A DNA stretch of 64,000 bases from Pseudonocardia humida (GCF_023898865.1 NZ_JAGSOV010000010.1:97944-161943); one strand, 5' to 3'. Positions 12,812 through 23,333 are shown, counted from the first letter of the stretch. Made by a program: numbers and translations. The notes: generated by a model not told the origin, from the sequence alone.

Positions 12812-13561
12812 GTGCGCATCGACGTGGTGACGATCTTCCCGGGCTACCTGGCGCCGCTGCGCGAGGCGCTGCTCGGCCGGGCGATCGAGGCCGGGCTCGT
12901 CGAGGTGGCGGTGCACGACCTGCGCGACTGGACCCACGACGTCCACCAGGCCGTCGACGACGCGCCCTACGGCGGCGGCCCCGGCATGGTGATGAAGCCG
13001 CAGGTCTGGGGGGAGGCGCTGGACGCCGTGCTGGCCGCCGACGAGCGCCCGGCCCGGTTGGTCGTGCCGACCCCGGCCGGGCGCCCGTTCCGGCAGTCCA
13101 CCGCGCAGGCCTGGGCGGGCGAGCAGCGCCTGGTCTTCGCCTGCGGCCGCTACGAGGGGATCGACCAGCGCGTGGTCGACGAGGCCGCCGCGCGGATGCC
13201 CGTCGACGAGGTGAGCATCGGCGACTACGTGCTGGTCGGCGGCGAGGTGGCGGTGCTGGTGATGGTGGAGGCGGTGGCCCGGCTGCTGCCCGGGGTGCTG
13301 GGCAACCCCGTCTCCGCCGAGCAGGACTCGTTCTCCGACGGGCTGCTGGAGGGCCCGGCCTACACCCGCCCCCTGACGTGGCGCGGGCTGTCGGTGCCCG
13401 AGGTGCTGCGCAGCGGCCACCACGGCGCCATCGCCCGCTGGCGGCGCGACCGGGCGCTCGAGCGCACCGCCGACCGCCGACCCGACCTGCTCGCCGCGCT
13501 GCCCGCCGACGCGCTCGACGCCGCCGACCGGGCCTTCCTGGAGTCCCTGCGGGACGGGTGA
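12812..13561 (+). CDS. trmD: tRNA (guanine-N1-)-methyltransferase TrmD
   Basis: Makes m1G37 in tRNAs with G at position 36, preventing +1 frameshifting. It has 249 aa of the SPOUT class. The substrate region is [14 protein letters not shown] near residue 50. The trefoil-knot SAM site is [13 protein letters not shown] (near 110) and [13 protein letters not shown] (near 134). The GTG start at 12812 lies 7 nt after GACGAT (leaderless pattern). The rimM-trmD-rplS order is conserved, but here the ClpC2-like pair is inserted between rimM and trmD. Confidence 0.96.
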   Translation: MRIDVVTIFPGYLAPLREALLGRAIEAGLVEVAVHDLRDWTHDVHQAVDDAPYGGGPGMVMKPQVWGEALDAVLAADERPARLVVPTPAGRPFRQSTAQAWAGEQRLVFACGRYEGIDQRVVDEAAARMPVDEVSIGDYVLVGGEVAVLVMVEAVARLLPGVLGNPVSAEQDSFSDGLLEGPAYTRPLTWRGLSVPEVLRSGHHGAIARWRRDRALERTADRRPDLLAALPADALDAADRAFLESLRDG

Positions 13562-13709
13562 TGTCACCCGTCCCGAGCGCGTCTGGCATCATGGACGGGT
13601 TGCTGGCGCCCGGCGGACCTGCGCCGGGCAGGCCCGGCGCCTCCCACCCCGTGGCGACGGCGCCCCCGCACGATCTCTATCACGCACGCACCGAGGACGG
13701 ATCTTCGCG

Positions 13710-14069
13710 ATGAACACCCTGGACGCCCTGGACGCGCAGAGCCTGCGCTCCGACATCCCCGCCTTCCGGCCGGGCGACACGCTCAAGGTGCACGTGAAGG
13801 TCATCGAGGGCACCCGCTCCCGCGTCCAGGTGTTCCAGGGCGTGGTGATCCGCCGCCACGGCGCGGGCTCCCGGGAGACCTTCACCGTCCGCAAGATCTC
13901 GTTCGGCGTCGGCGTCGAGCGCACCTTCCCGGTGCACTCCCCGAACATCGACAAGATCGAGGTCTTCACCCGCGGCGACGTCCGCCGGGCGAAGCTGTAC
14001 TACCTCCGTGAGCTGCGCGGGAAGGCCGCGAAGATCAAGGAGAAGCGCGAGACCCCGTCCGCGTCCTGA
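13710..14069 (+). CDS. rplS: 50S ribosomal protein L19
   Basis: 119 aa at the 30S-50S interface, beginning [20 protein letters not shown], with conserved [19 protein letters not shown] and [16 protein letters not shown] start at 13710. The 148-bp gap after trmD contains TCTGGCATCAT (13580-13590), a plausible -10 region, so rplS may have its own promoter. Confidence 0.97.
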   Translation: MNTLDALDAQSLRSDIPAFRPGDTLKVHVKVIEGTRSRVQVFQGVVIRRHGAGSRETFTVRKISFGVGVERTFPVHSPNIDKIEVFTRGDVRRAKLYYLRELRGKAAKIKEKRETPSAS

Positions 14070-14102
14070 CCGCGGCTCCGGCCTTCCCGTAGCCTCATGG
14101 GC

Positions 14103-15929
14103 GTGGCCCCACCCGAGCTCCCCGACGATCGGCGGGCGACCCCGCGGCGGTACCCGCCCGCGGAGACCCCGGTCCCGGTCCGTCATCGAGCGGACGGCGG
14201 GGCACCCCTCCCGGGGCACCCCCCGGCAGCGCCCGGCGAGCCGGTAGCGGGGCCCGGGGGGTTCCCCGCGGCCACCGGCCACCCCAACGGGAACGGCGCC
14301 CCGGCCAACGGGGCGCCCCCCACCGGCGCGCCCGGCAACGTCGCCCCGAACGGCCGCGGTCCGCACGGCGGCCCCCACGGCCACCCGCCCCACGGCGCCC
14401 CCGACGGCCACAGCCGCAACGGGAGCGCGCCACCGCCCGCCGGGCGCCCCCTGCCGGTCAACGGCTCCGGCCCCGGCCGGCCCGCGGGCGCCGTGAACGG
14501 CCACCCCCATGGCGATCCCCGTCGTCCCGGCCCCGGGCACCCCGACGGCGCGTTCCCCGGCGGCCCCCGTCGGCCGGAGGCGGCGCGGCGCGGCCCGGCG
14601 GAGCCCGGCGGCGGCGCCCGCGCCATCCCGCCGCCCACCCCGCTGCCGCCCACCCAACCGCCACCCGGTCAGCTGCCCGCGCCCCGGTACGCCGGCGACG
14701 CCCGCCCGCAGCCCGGTGGCCCCCGCGCCCCGGAGCGCACCGGAGCCGTCCGGCCCCCGGCCCCGCCGTCCGGCCCCGGCGGCTTCCCGTCCGACGAGCC
14801 GACCGAGGCCCTGCGCGTCGACGGCGCCGGCCCGGGCAGGCGCTCGGCCGACGGGTCCGACCCCGACGCCACCGAGGTCATCGCCAGGGCGGGCCGCGAC
14901 TCGTCCGACCCCGCCGCCGACCTCGACGCCGACGCCGGCGTCGACCTCGACGCCGACGACCTCGACGACCTCGACGACGACCGCCGCGCCAGCCGCCGCG
15001 ACCGGCGCCGCTCCGGCGACACGGCGGGCAGCCGCCCCGCCGCCGAGTACAAGAAGCAGGCCGAGGCGCTGGCCCGCAAGAAGCCGCGCACCGGCCGCAG
15101 GCGCCGCCCCGCGTTCTGGCGGGAGCTGCCGCTGCTGGTCGTGGTCGCCCTGCTGCTGACCTTCCTCATCCAGACGTTCCTGGCCAAGGTCTACGTCATC
15201 CCGTCCGGGTCGATGGAGCTCACGCTGCACGGCTGCACGGGCTGCAACAACGACCGCGTCCTGGTCGACAAGGTCACCGGCCGCTTCGCCGACCCGGAGC
15301 CCGGCGACGTCGTGGTGTTCCGCGGGCCCGACAGCTGGAGCAGCGAGGTCTCCGTGGCCCCGCCGAGCAACGCGCTGGTCGCCGGCCTGCAGCAGCTCGG
15401 CTCGCTGATCGGCATCGCACCGCCCGACGAGAAGGACTTCGTCAAGCGGATCATCGCGGTGGGCGGCCAGACCGTGCAGTGCTGCGACAGCCGCAACCGG
15501 GTCATGGTCGACAACCAGCCCCTCGAGGAGCCCTACGTCTACTACCTCCCCGAGGCCGGCCCGCCGCGGCAGGAGGCCTTCGGGCCGGTCACCGTGCCGC
15601 AGGGCCAGCTCTGGATGATGGGCGACAGCCGCAACAACTCCTCGGACTCGCGCGTGCCCGGCCACGGCCCGGTGCCGGTGGAGAACGTGATCGGCGAGGC
15701 CCGCCTGGTCGTGCTGCCGATCGACCGCTTCGGCTGGATCGACTCGGTCGACCCGCGGAGCACCACGGCGGTCGGCATGGGCGCGACCGGGGCCGGGGGC
15801 GTTCCGCTGGCGCTGGGCGCGCTGTTCGCGGTGCCGCTGCTGCGCCGCGGCCGCCGCTCGTTCGACCCCCGCGCCCACCGGCGCGACCGCCTCGACGGCT
15901 TCCTGCCGGACCGACGACGGTGGCGCTGA
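14103..15929 (+). CDS. lepB: Signal peptidase I with a ~340-residue disordered N-terminal extension
   Basis: Membrane-bound type I signal peptidase. The first ~340 residues are low-complexity (Pro, Gly, Ala, Asn, His, then Asp-rich and Arg-rich stretches); Mtb LepB is under 300 aa in total. One helix ([19 protein letters not shown]) leads into the catalytic Ser motif [10 protein letters not shown] (Ser near 370). The general base is in [10 protein letters not shown] (Lys near 448) and [11 protein letters not shown] follows. A second hydrophobic helix lies near the C-terminus. Cys pairs CTGC and QCCD are present. GTG 14103 is chosen because TAGCCT (14090-14095) ends 7 nt before it; ATG 14097 is the alternative. 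Confidence 0.93.
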   Translation: MAPPELPDDRRATPRRYPPAETPVPVRHRADGGAPLPGHPPAAPGEPVAGPGGFPAATGHPNGNGAPANGAPPTGAPGNVAPNGRGPHGGPHGHPPHGAPDGHSRNGSAPPPAGRPLPVNGSGPGRPAGAVNGHPHGDPRRPGPGHPDGAFPGGPRRPEAARRGPAEPGGGARAIPPPTPLPPTQPPPGQLPAPRYAGDARPQPGGPRAPERTGAVRPPAPPSGPGGFPSDEPTEALRVDGAGPGRRSADGSDPDATEVIARAGRDSSDPAADLDADAGVDLDADDLDDLDDDRRASRRDRRRSGDTAGSRPAAEYKKQAEALARKKPRTGRRRRPAFWRELPLLVVVALLLTFLIQTFLAKVYVIPSGSMELTLHGCTGCNNDRVLVDKVTGRFADPEPGDVVVFRGPDSWSSEVSVAPPSNALVAGLQQLGSLIGIAPPDEKDFVKRIIAVGGQTVQCCDSRNRVMVDNQPLEEPYVYYLPEAGPPRQEAFGPVTVPQGQLWMMGDSRNNSSDSRVPGHGPVPVENVIGEARLVVLPIDRFGWIDSVDPRSTTAVGMGATGAGGVPLALGALFAVPLLRRGRRSFDPRAHRRDRLDGFLPDRRRWR

Positions 15930-16969
15930 CCACGGCTCCTCCGCCGCCGGCCGGTCCGGGCGACGGGCCCGCCGGGCCGGATGCGGCCCCCGGCGCGCGT
16001 GCGGCATCGTGGTCCTCCGACCCCGCCCCGCCGCACCCCGCTCCCGAGATCGCCGCTCCCGAGATCGCCGCCCCCGAACACGCCGCCCCGCCGGAGACCG
16101 CCCTCCCGATGCCCGCTCCCCGCCGCACCGCGGCCCACGCACGACCCCGCCGACCCGCTCGGCCGATCCTGCCGCCGGAGTTGCGCCCCGCCCGCGCCGT
16201 CGTCCGGCGCTCGGCCGGCACCTGGACCCTGCAGACCACGCTCGACCGCCACGGGCTCGGCCCGGTCGCCGGTGTCGACGAGGCCGGTCGGGGAGCGTGC
16301 GCCGGCCCGCTCGTCGTGGCGTCCTGCGTGCTGCGCAGCGGCGACGCCAAGCGCCTGGCCGGCCTGACCGACTCCAAGCTGCTGACCGCGCCCGCCCGCG
16401 AGGAGTACTACGAGCTCATCCTGCGCTGGGCCGCCGACCACGCGGTGATCGTCATCCCGCCGGAGGAGATCGACCGCCGCGGCGTGCACGTGGCCAACAT
16501 CGAGGGCATGCGCCGCGCCGTGGCCGGTCTGGCCGACCGGCCCGGCTACGTCCTCACCGACGGTTTCGCCGTGCGCGGCTTCGGCGCGCCCGCGCTGGCC
16601 GTGCCCAAGGGCGACCAGGCGGCCGCCTGCGTGGCCGCGGCGTCGGTGCTCGCGAAGGTCACCCGCGACCGGATCATGGTGGCGCTGGACGCCGAGCACC
16701 CGGAGTACGGGTTCGCCGAGCACAAGGGCTACTGCACCCCCGTGCACGACGCCGCGCTCGCCGCGCACGGACCGAGCCCGGTGCACCGCTTCTCCTTCGT
16801 CAACGTCCGGGCCGCCCGCGCCGCGCGCCCCGCGTCCGGCGCGGTCGACCCGGCGGTCAACCCGGTGGAGGACCCCGCCGATGTGGGGCCGACCGGGGTC
16901 AGGGTCCACAATGGGTCGCCCACCGACGGGTTGTCCGAGGTGGGTTCCGGAGGGGGAATGCGACTGTGA
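15920..16969 (+). CDS. rnhB: Ribonuclease HII with Pro/Ala-rich N-terminal extension
   Basis: Removes ribonucleotides from RNA-DNA hybrids. The catalytic core begins near [19 protein letters not shown] (Asp-Glu metal ligands), with later acidic residues in TDSKLL and LTDGFAV, and ends about 45 residues before the stop. From GTG 15920 (10-bp overlap with lepB) the protein is 349 aa with ~110 disordered residues, including a [15 protein letters not shown] repeat (16044-16088). ATG 16109 would give a 286-aa form. The true start is uncertain; the core is not. Confidence 0.88.
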   Translation: MALTTAPPPPAGPGDGPAGPDAAPGARAASWSSDPAPPHPAPEIAAPEIAAPEHAAPPETALPMPAPRRTAAHARPRRPARPILPPELRPARAVVRRSAGTWTLQTTLDRHGLGPVAGVDEAGRGACAGPLVVASCVLRSGDAKRLAGLTDSKLLTAPAREEYYELILRWAADHAVIVIPPEEIDRRGVHVANIEGMRRAVAGLADRPGYVLTDGFAVRGFGAPALAVPKGDQAAACVAAASVLAKVTRDRIMVALDAEHPEYGFAEHKGYCTPVHDAALAAHGPSPVHRFSFVNVRAARAARPASGAVDPAVNPVEDPADVGPTGVRVHNGSPTDGLSEVGSGGGMRL

Positions 16970-17033
16970 GCGTGATCGTGGGCTCACCGCCGGGCGCCGC
17001 GGACCGGTGCCCCGGCGGCGGCGAGGAGGTGTC

Positions 17034-17357
17034 GTGAGCGCCGAGGACCTCGAGAAGTACGAGACCGAGATGGAGCTCACCCTCTACCGGGAGTACCGGG
17101 ACATCGTGTCCCAGTTCTCCTACGTGGTGGAGACGGAGCGCCGCTTCTACCTGGCCAACTCCGTGGACGTCGCGGCGCGCAACGCCGACGGCGAGATCTA
17201 CTTCGAGGTCCGGATGTCCGACGCGTGGGTGTGGGACATGTACCGGCCCGCCCGGTTCGTCAAGAACGTCCGGGTGCTGACGTTCAAGGACGTCAACGTC
17301 GAGGAGCTGGACAAGCCGGAGCTGCGCCTGCCCGAGGGCAACCAGTTCGGCAGCTGA
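17034..17357 (+). CDS. DUF2469 family protein
   Basis: 107-aa actinobacterial protein of unknown function, very strongly conserved: SAEDLEKYETEMELTLYREY and WVWDMYRPARFVKNVRVLTF are family hallmarks. GTG 17034 is chosen because GAGGAGGT precedes it by 4 nt; the frame is open upstream but that stretch overlaps rnhB. The rnhB-DUF2469-yraN order matches M. tuberculosis Rv2902c-Rv2901c-Rv2898c. A small palindrome GGCCCGC-C-GCGGGCC (17390-17404) after the stop may be a weak terminator. Confidence 0.93.
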   Translation: MSAEDLEKYETEMELTLYREYRDIVSQFSYVVETERRFYLANSVDVAARNADGEIYFEVRMSDAWVWDMYRPARFVKNVRVLTFKDVNVEELDKPELRLPEGNQFGS

Positions 17358-17474
17358 GCGCGCCGACTACCGCGCAGCACCGACGAAACGGCCCGCCGCG
17401 GGCCCGGCTGTCCCCAACCGGGGAGTTGTCCACAGCCTCGTCGAAAGCCGTCCCCGGGCCCGGTCCGCTCGCGG

Positions 17475-17846
17475 ATGGTGGTCGCCATGGCAGCCAAGGA
17501 CGTGCTCGGGCGCCGCGGCGAGGATCTCGCGGCGCACCACCTGCAGCAGCAGGGGTTGGTGATCCTCTCCCGCAACTGGCGGTGCCGCGAAGGTGAGCTC
17601 GACCTGGTCGCCACCGACGGGTCGAAGCTCGTGGTGGTCTGCGAGGTGAAGACGCGGTCGGCGGCCCGGTTCGGGTCGCCGGCCGAGGCGGTCACCCGGG
17701 TGAAGGCCCAGCGGATCCGCCGGGTCACCCAGGTCTGGCTGGCGACCCACCAGGTGCGCTGGGTCCAGCTCCGCTTCGACGTCGTGGGCGTGGTCGCCGA
17801 GCCGGGGCACCCGGTCGAGATCACCCACTACCGGGGTGCGTTCTGA
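17475..17846 (+). CDS. yraN: YraN/UPF0102 nuclease-fold protein
   Basis: 123 aa with the restriction-endonuclease-like core of UPF0102: GRRGEDLAAHHL, then GELDLVATDGSKLVVVCEVKTR, shown here in parts (GELDLVA, D, CEVKTR), matching the PD-(D/E)XK arrangement. Function is unknown; family members sit beside comM/yifB. ATG 17475 and ATG 17487 are both in frame, and neither has a strong SD. Its stop TGA shares one base with the ATG of the next gene. Confidence 0.9.
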   Translation: MVVAMAAKDVLGRRGEDLAAHHLQQQGLVILSRNWRCREGELDLVATDGSKLVVVCEVKTRSAARFGSPAEAVTRVKAQRIRRVTQVWLATHQVRWVQLRFDVVGVVAEPGHPVEITHYRGAF

Positions 17847-19348
17847 TGGGCCTCGCGCGCGCCTGGTCGGTCGCCCTGGTCGGGGTCGAAGGCAGGCTGG
17901 TCGAGATCGAGGCCGACGTCGGCGGCGGGCTGCCCGGCTTCCACCTGGTCGGGCTGCCCGACGCCGCGCTGAACGAGTCGCGCGACCGGGTCCGCGCGGC
18001 CATCGTCAACTCCGAGCGCGACTGGCCCAACGAGCGCATCGTGCTCGCGCTGTCGCCCGCCGACCTCCGCAAGGCGGGCAGCGGGTTCGACGTCGCACTG
18101 GCCTGCTGCCTGCTGGCCGCGGGCGGCACGGTCGAGCAGAACGCCCTCGACGGCACGGTGCTGCTGGGCGAGCTCGCGCTCGACGGCAGGCTGCGCCCGG
18201 TGCGCGGGGTGCTGCCCAGCCTGCTGGCCGCGCGCCGCGCCGGGATGCGCCGCGCGGTGGTGCCCGAGGCGGCGCTCGACGAGGCCTCGCTGGTGTCGGG
18301 CATCGAGGTGTTCGGCGCCGGTGCCCTGGACGACGTGCTCGCGTTCCTGTGCGAGGGCCGGGCGCTGGCCCGGCCGGGACCGGTGGCCGCGCCGCCCGAG
18401 CCCGACCCACCCGACCTCGCCGACGTCGTCGGCCAGGACGACGCCCGCCACGCCCTGGAGGTGGCCGCGGCGGGCGGGCACCACCTGCTGCTGGTGGGCC
18501 CGCCCGGCACCGGCAAGACCATGCTCGCCCAGCGGCTGGTCGGGCTGCTGCCCCGGCTCGACGCCGCCGAGGCGCTGGCGCTGGCCGCGGTCCGGTCGGT
18601 GGCCGGCAGGCTCCCGCCCAGCGGCGCGGTGAGCACGCTGCCCCCGATGATCGCCCCGCACCACTCCAGCTCGATGGCGGCGCTGATCGGCGGGGGCAGC
18701 GGGACGGCCAAGCCCGGTGCCGTGTCGCTGGCCCACCGCGGCGTGCTGTTCATGGACGAGGCCCCGGAGTTCGGGCCCAAGCTGCTCGACGCCCTGCGCA
18801 CCCCGCTGGAGGACGGCCAGGTCCGGCTGGCCCGGGCCGACGGCACCGCCTGCTACCCGGCCCGGTTCCAGCTGGTCCTCGCGGCGAACCCGTGCCCGTG
18901 CGCTCCCGCGCACGACCGCGACTGCGTCTGCCCGTCCCTGGCCCGTCGCCGCTACCTGGGCCGGCTGTCCGGCCCGCTGCTCGACCGGGTCGACCTGCGC
19001 GCCCGGATGGTCCCGGTGACGGGGCTGTCCGGCGCGGTGGGGGAGGCCGAGGCCACGGCGGTGGTGCGGGCCAGGGTGCTCGCCGCCCGGGCCGCGGCCG
19101 CGCGGCGGTGGGCCGGGCGCTGGCGCACGAACGCGGAGGTACCCGGCCCGGTCCTGCGGACCGCGTTCGCGCTCCCGCGGGCCGTGGTCCGGCCGATCGA
19201 CGCCGGTCTGGCCGCGGGCGACCTCACGGCCAGGGGTGCGGACCGCGCACTGAGGGTGGCGTGGACGCTCAGCGACCTGGCCGGCCGCGACCGACCCGAC
19301 CGCGAGCACGTCGAGACGGCGCTGTTCTTCCGGGACCGGGGGGCGTGA
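17846..19348 (+). CDS. comM: YifB/ComM family Mg-chelatase-like AAA+ ATPase
   Basis: 500 aa. An N-terminal Lon-protease-like fold (about 1-170) precedes an AAA+ module with Walker A LLVGPPGTGKTML (near 217) and Walker B VLFMDEAPEF (near 303). A Cys cluster, NPCPCAPAHDRDCVCPS, follows. ComM is a hexameric helicase promoting branch migration during natural transformation; outside competent species its role is unclear. It is coupled to yraN (one shared base) and dprA (one shared base), forming a yraN-comM-dprA recombination cluster. Confidence 0.94.
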   Translation: MGLARAWSVALVGVEGRLVEIEADVGGGLPGFHLVGLPDAALNESRDRVRAAIVNSERDWPNERIVLALSPADLRKAGSGFDVALACCLLAAGGTVEQNALDGTVLLGELALDGRLRPVRGVLPSLLAARRAGMRRAVVPEAALDEASLVSGIEVFGAGALDDVLAFLCEGRALARPGPVAAPPEPDPPDLADVVGQDDARHALEVAAAGGHHLLLVGPPGTGKTMLAQRLVGLLPRLDAAEALALAAVRSVAGRLPPSGAVSTLPPMIAPHHSSSMAALIGGGSGTAKPGAVSLAHRGVLFMDEAPEFGPKLLDALRTPLEDGQVRLARADGTACYPARFQLVLAANPCPCAPAHDRDCVCPSLARRRYLGRLSGPLLDRVDLRARMVPVTGLSGAVGEAEATAVVRARVLAARAAAARRWAGRWRTNAEVPGPVLRTAFALPRAVVRPIDAGLAAGDLTARGADRALRVAWTLSDLAGRDRPDREHVETALFFRDRGA

Positions 19349-20526
19349 TGAGCGAGTGTGCGGGCGGATCGGCGTCATTTCCCCACCCGGCGGGGCCGAG
19401 CCGGGAGGTCCTGCTCGCCCGGGCCTACCTGTCGCGGGTCGCCGAGCCACCGGCCAGCGGGCTGGTCGCGCTGGTGGCCGAGGTGGGCCCGGTCGAGGCC
19501 GCCGAGCGGGTCCGCTCGGGCCACGTCGACCAGCGCGTCGCCACCGAGACGAGCGCCCGGCGCGACGTGCACCGGGCCGCGGCCGACCTGGCCGCGGCCG
19601 AGGTGGCCGGGCTGCGCCTGGTCACCCCGGAGCACGCCGAGTGGCCGGGCGAGGCGCTCGCCGCGTTCTCCGCGGACGGGCCGGGGGAGCTCACCGCGCC
19701 GCTCGCGCTGTGGGTGCGGGGCCGCGGCCGGCTCGACCGGATGTGCGGGCGGGCCGTCGCGGTCGTCGGCTCCCGGGCGGCCACCCGCTACGGCACGCAG
19801 CTGGCCGGGGAGCTGGCGGCGGGGGTGGCCGAGCGGGGCTGGACGGTGGTCTCCGGGGCCGCCATCGGGATCGACGGCGCCGCCCACCGCGGCGCGCTGG
19901 CCGTCGGCGGGCCGACGATCGCCGTGCTGGCCTGCGGGGCCGACCGCGCCTACCCGGCCGCCCACCAGGCCCTGCTGGAGCGGATCCTCGACGGCGGCGC
20001 GGTGCTCAGCGAGTACCCGCCGGGCTGCGTGCCGGGCCGGCACCGGTTCCTGGTCCGCAACCGGCTCATCGCCGGGCTCACCACGGGCACGGTCGTGGTC
20101 GAGGCGGGCCTGCGCAGCGGGGCCCAGCGCACCGCGGCCGACGCCACCGCACTGGGTCGCGACGTGCTGGCCGTCCCCGGCCCCGTCACCTCGGGCGTCT
20201 CGGCGGGCTGCCACCGGCTGATCCGGGAGGGTGCCACGCTCGTCACCCGGGCCGACGAGGTGCTGGAGGCGGTGGGTCGCATCGGCGCCGACCTGGCCGC
20301 CCCGCCGGTCCCCGGCCTCGACCGGGCCACCGACGGGTTGTCCGCGGCAGCTGCGCTGGTGCACGACGCGTTGCCGGCCCGCGCGGCCCGCGAGGCGGCG
20401 TGGTTGGCCCTGGAGGCGGGGGTACCGGTGGCGGCGGTGCGCGCCGCGCTGGTCGAGCTGGAGCGGCGCGGGCTGGTCCAGCACTTCGCGGGCCACTGGC
20501 AGCGCGCCGCGGGCTCCCGGCCATGA
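19348..20526 (+). CDS. dprA: DNA-processing protein DprA
   Basis: 392-aa single-strand DNA-binding RecA loader. The Rossmann core has VVGSRAATRYGTQLA, VSGAAIGIDGAAHRGAL, SEYPPG, RFLVRNRLIAGL and the GLRSGAQRTAADA segment. A winged-helix tail (HDALPARAAREAAWLALEAG) closes the protein. ATG 19348 overlaps the comM stop by one base. In-frame DNA upstream is open but belongs to comM in another frame. No other competence genes are visible in the window. Confidence 0.95.
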   Translation: MSECAGGSASFPHPAGPSREVLLARAYLSRVAEPPASGLVALVAEVGPVEAAERVRSGHVDQRVATETSARRDVHRAAADLAAAEVAGLRLVTPEHAEWPGEALAAFSADGPGELTAPLALWVRGRGRLDRMCGRAVAVVGSRAATRYGTQLAGELAAGVAERGWTVVSGAAIGIDGAAHRGALAVGGPTIAVLACGADRAYPAAHQALLERILDGGAVLSEYPPGCVPGRHRFLVRNRLIAGLTTGTVVVEAGLRSGAQRTAADATALGRDVLAVPGPVTSGVSAGCHRLIREGATLVTRADEVLEAVGRIGADLAAPPVPGLDRATDGLSAAAALVHDALPARAAREAAWLALEAGVPVAAVRAALVELERRGLVQHFAGHWQRAAGSRP

Positions 20527-20644
20527 CGCCGCGGGCGGTTCGGCGCGGGCCCTCCGCGCCCGCCGATCCCGATCGGGGCCGACGCGGTGACGGACACGCG
20601 CGACGGAGCTTGACCCACCGGCCCGGCTCCAACACCGTCGAGCG

Positions 20645-21622
20645 ATGGACCCCCGCCCCGGCCCCCGCTCGTCCCGCCGCGCCGGCGATGCCGCGGTGGG
20701 CGGCGGCGGGGACGCGCCCGCCGGGCTCGCGCCCGCGGTCGCCGAGCAGCTCGACCGGTTCCTGCGCCACCTGGAGCTGGAGCGCGGGCGGTCGCGGCAC
20801 ACCGTGCGGGCCTACCGGGGCGACCTCACCACCCTGCTCACCGGGCTGGCCGACCTCACCGAGCTCGACCTGCGCGCCCTGCGCGGCTGGCTGACCGCCC
20901 AGCACACCGCCGGGGCGGGGCGCTCGACCCTGGCGCGGCGCGCGGCGGCCGCCCGCACGTTCACCGCCTGGGCCCGCCGCGACGGCCTCATCGAGACCGA
21001 CCCCGGGGCCCGGCTGGCCTCGCCCCGCCCGCACCGCACGCTGCCCGCGGTGCCCGACGCCGAGCAGACCGCCGAGGTGCTCACCGCCGCCGAGTCCGGG
21101 TCCGCGCAGGGCGATCCGGTCGCCCTGCGCGACCGGCTGGTCCTGGAGCTGCTCTACGCGACCGGCGTGCGGGTCGGCGAGCTCTGCGGCCTCGACCTCG
21201 CCGACGTCGACCTCGACCGGCGCACCCTGCGCGTCGTCGGCAAGGGCGACCGGGAGCGCACGGTCGTGTTCGGCGTCCCGGCCGCGGCCGCGCTGCGCCG
21301 CTGGCTCGACGACGGGCGCCCGGCCCTCGTCCGCCCGACCTCGCCGCGGGCGCTGCTGCTCGGCGCCCGCGGGGGCCGCCTCGACCCGCGCGTCGCGCGC
21401 ACGGTCGTCCACCGCGCGCTGGCCGCGGTGCCCGGCGCGCCCGACGTCGGCCCGCACGGTCTGCGGCACGCCGCCGCCACCCACATGCTCGAGGGAGGTG
21501 CCGACCTCCGCTACGTACAGGAATTGCTCGGTCACGCTAAGCTAGCCACCACTCAGCTCTACACGCATGTCACCGTCGAGCGGCTGAAGGTGGTCCATGA
21601 GCAGGCGCATCCCAGGGCATGA
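20645..21622 (+). CDS. xerC: Tyrosine recombinase XerC-type
   Basis: 325-aa site-specific recombinase, probably for chromosome-dimer resolution. A ~35-residue Gly/Ala-rich lead precedes the SAM-like DNA-binding domain ([19 protein letters not shown]). All catalytic residues are visible: Arg in [12 protein letters not shown], Lys in [10 protein letters not shown], HxxR in [12 protein letters not shown], His in [10 protein letters not shown], and Tyr in [10 protein letters not shown]. The position after dprA is conserved (Rv2894c). The 118-bp gap before it shows no clear signal. It overlaps the sigma gene by 26 bp. Confidence 0.94.
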   Translation: MDPRPGPRSSRRAGDAAVGGGGDAPAGLAPAVAEQLDRFLRHLELERGRSRHTVRAYRGDLTTLLTGLADLTELDLRALRGWLTAQHTAGAGRSTLARRAAAARTFTAWARRDGLIETDPGARLASPRPHRTLPAVPDAEQTAEVLTAAESGSAQGDPVALRDRLVLELLYATGVRVGELCGLDLADVDLDRRTLRVVGKGDRERTVVFGVPAAAALRRWLDDGRPALVRPTSPRALLLGARGGRLDPRVARTVVHRALAAVPGAPDVGPHGLRHAAATHMLEGGADLRYVQELLGHAKLATTQLYTHVTVERLKVVHEQAHPRA

Positions 21623-22487
21623 GCTGCGACTCCCTGGTGCGGCGCACGCCGGCGCGGTCGCGGCGCCCGTCCGGCTGGTCGGCGTGCCGACCGGCGCGGC
21701 CGCGGTCACGGACGGCCCCGCCGAGGTCGGGCCGGTGGTCGGCGCGGTGGCGCCGTCGGTCGACGAACTCTGGACGCGCTACCTCGCCCAGCCCACCCGG
21801 GACGTGCGCGACCACCTGGTCGTGCACTACACGGCCCTGGTGAGCGCGGTGGCCCACCGGGTGGCCGCCGGGCTGCCCGCGCACGTCGAGCTGGCCGACC
21901 TCGTGCAGTCGGGCGTGTTCGGGCTGATCGACGCGGTCGAGCGGTTCGACCCGGAGCGCAGCCCCCGCTTCGAGAGCTACGCGGCCCAGCGGATCCGCGG
22001 GGCCATCCTCGACGAGCTGCGCGCCCAGGACTGGGTGCCGCGCAGCGTCCGCGGCCGGGCTCGCGAGCTGGAGCGGGCCCAGGAGCGGCTGGAGGCGCGC
22101 TTGCTGCGCGCGGCGACCGACCGCGAGCTGGCCGGCGAGCTGGGGGTGCCGGTGCACGAGCTGCGCGGGCTCACCCGTCAGGTGCAGGTGGTCAGCGTGG
22201 AGGCGCTCGACGAGAGCAGCGGCGGGGCCTCGGAGCTGTTCGCCGACCACCACACCCCCGACCCGATGGCCACCGTGCAGGCCCGCGAGACGCTGCGCCA
22301 GCTGGCGATGGTGGTGGCCCAGCTGGGCGAGCGCGACCGCACCGTCGTCCGGCTCTACTACCTGGAGAACCGCACCCTGGCCGAGATCGGCCGGATGCTC
22401 GGCGTCACCGAGTCGCGGGTGTGCCAGCTGCACTCGCGACTGGTCGGCAGGCTGCGCGGGCGGCTGGAGGAGCTGGCCGCGGGCTGA
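21597..22487 (+). CDS. whiG: FliA/WhiG-type alternative sigma factor
   Basis: 296-aa sigma-70 group 3 factor. A ~50-residue variable lead precedes region 2 ([56 protein letters not shown]), region 3 ([20 protein letters not shown]) and region 4 HTH ([20 protein letters not shown]). WhiG starts sporulation in aerial hyphae of Streptomyces. The ATG lies inside the end of xerC, implying coupling. If the organism lacks spores or flagella, targets could differ. Confidence 0.88.
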   Translation: MSRRIPGHELRLPGAAHAGAVAAPVRLVGVPTGAAAVTDGPAEVGPVVGAVAPSVDELWTRYLAQPTRDVRDHLVVHYTALVSAVAHRVAAGLPAHVELADLVQSGVFGLIDAVERFDPERSPRFESYAAQRIRGAILDELRAQDWVPRSVRGRARELERAQERLEARLLRAATDRELAGELGVPVHELRGLTRQVQVVSVEALDESSGGASELFADHHTPDPMATVQARETLRQLAMVVAQLGERDRTVVRLYYLENRTLAEIGRMLGVTESRVCQLHSRLVGRLRGRLEELAAG

Positions 22488-22502
22488 GCGCCCGCGCACC
22501 CG

Positions 22503-23333
22503 TCAGAGCTCGCGCACCGGCCACGGCTCGGGCACCGGCAGCAGCCGCACCCGCGGCGGGCGCAGCAGGACCAACGGGTCGAGGTACTCGCCCGGGCCGC
22601 GGCGCACGCCCCAGTGCAGGCAGGCCGGGTCGGGGCAGCCGGCGTGGCCGGGGTCGAGCCGCCCCACCGGTTGCCCGGCGGCCACGGCGGCGCCCGTCGC
22701 GACCAGCGGCCGGACCGGCTGGTAGGTCGTGCGGAGGCCGTCGTCGTGCAGCACCGAGACGACCCCGGGCCCGCCGACGGGCCCGGCGAACACCACCGTG
22801 CCCGCCCTGGCCGCCAGCACCTCCGCGCCCGGCGCGCCGGCGAGGTCGACGCCGCGGTGGCCGGGTCCGTAGGGGTGCGCGGGCGGCCGGAACGGCGTGC
22901 GCACCGCGGGGACCGGGTGCAGCGGCCAGCCGTAGCGGGCCCCGGGGGCCGGACCGGGGGCCGGCGGGGTGCCGCGCGCGTCGGCGTCCGGCGATGGCGG
23001 GGGCGGGGGAGTGGGCCCGGGCTGGGCGGGCCGCACGGGTGGGCCGGGCGTCGTCGCCGCGGGTGCCGGAGCCGGCGCCCCGGCCGGCAGCGCCGCGGCC
23101 GCCGCGCAGACCGCGACCACGGCCAGGCAGGCGAGGACGGCCGCGGCCCGGGCCCGGCGCCGGTCCGGCCCCGGCGGCCCGGGTGGCTCGGGTGGCGGGG
23201 GTCGTTCAGGTGGAACGGGCGCCGGCTCCGGCTCCGTGAGCAGGCACGTCCGCATCGCGCGCTCGGTCAGCCGGCTCGGTCGCCGCCGGCGGGACCGGGT
23301 GGCGGTGGGCCGGCGCAGGGGCGGTTCGGTCAT
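22503..23333 (-). CDS. M23-family LytM-like protein with altered HxH motif
   Basis: 276 aa on the minus strand, starting at ATG 23333 (MTEPPLRRPTATRS). An Arg-rich cytoplasmic head and Pro-rich segment precede one membrane helix (AAAVLACLAVVAVCAAAAAL). A Pro-rich linker then leads to a LytM domain with GHRGVDLAGAPGAEV carrying the HxxxD zinc ligands. The second motif, normally HLH, reads CLHWGV, so the first (catalytic) His is Cys. It may be a non-catalytic envelope regulator. Rv2891 occupies the same place in M. tuberculosis. It converges with the sigma gene, 15 bp apart. Confidence 0.85.
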   Translation of the reverse strand: MTEPPLRRPTATRSRRRRPSRLTERAMRTCLLTEPEPAPVPPERPPPPEPPGPPGPDRRRARAAAVLACLAVVAVCAAAAALPAGAPAPAPAATTPGPPVRPAQPGPTPPPPPSPDADARGTPPAPGPAPGARYGWPLHPVPAVRTPFRPPAHPYGPGHRGVDLAGAPGAEVLAARAGTVVFAGPVGGPGVVSVLHDDGLRTTYQPVRPLVATGAAVAAGQPVGRLDPGHAGCPDPACLHWGVRRGPGEYLDPLVLLRPPRVRLLPVPEPWPVREL

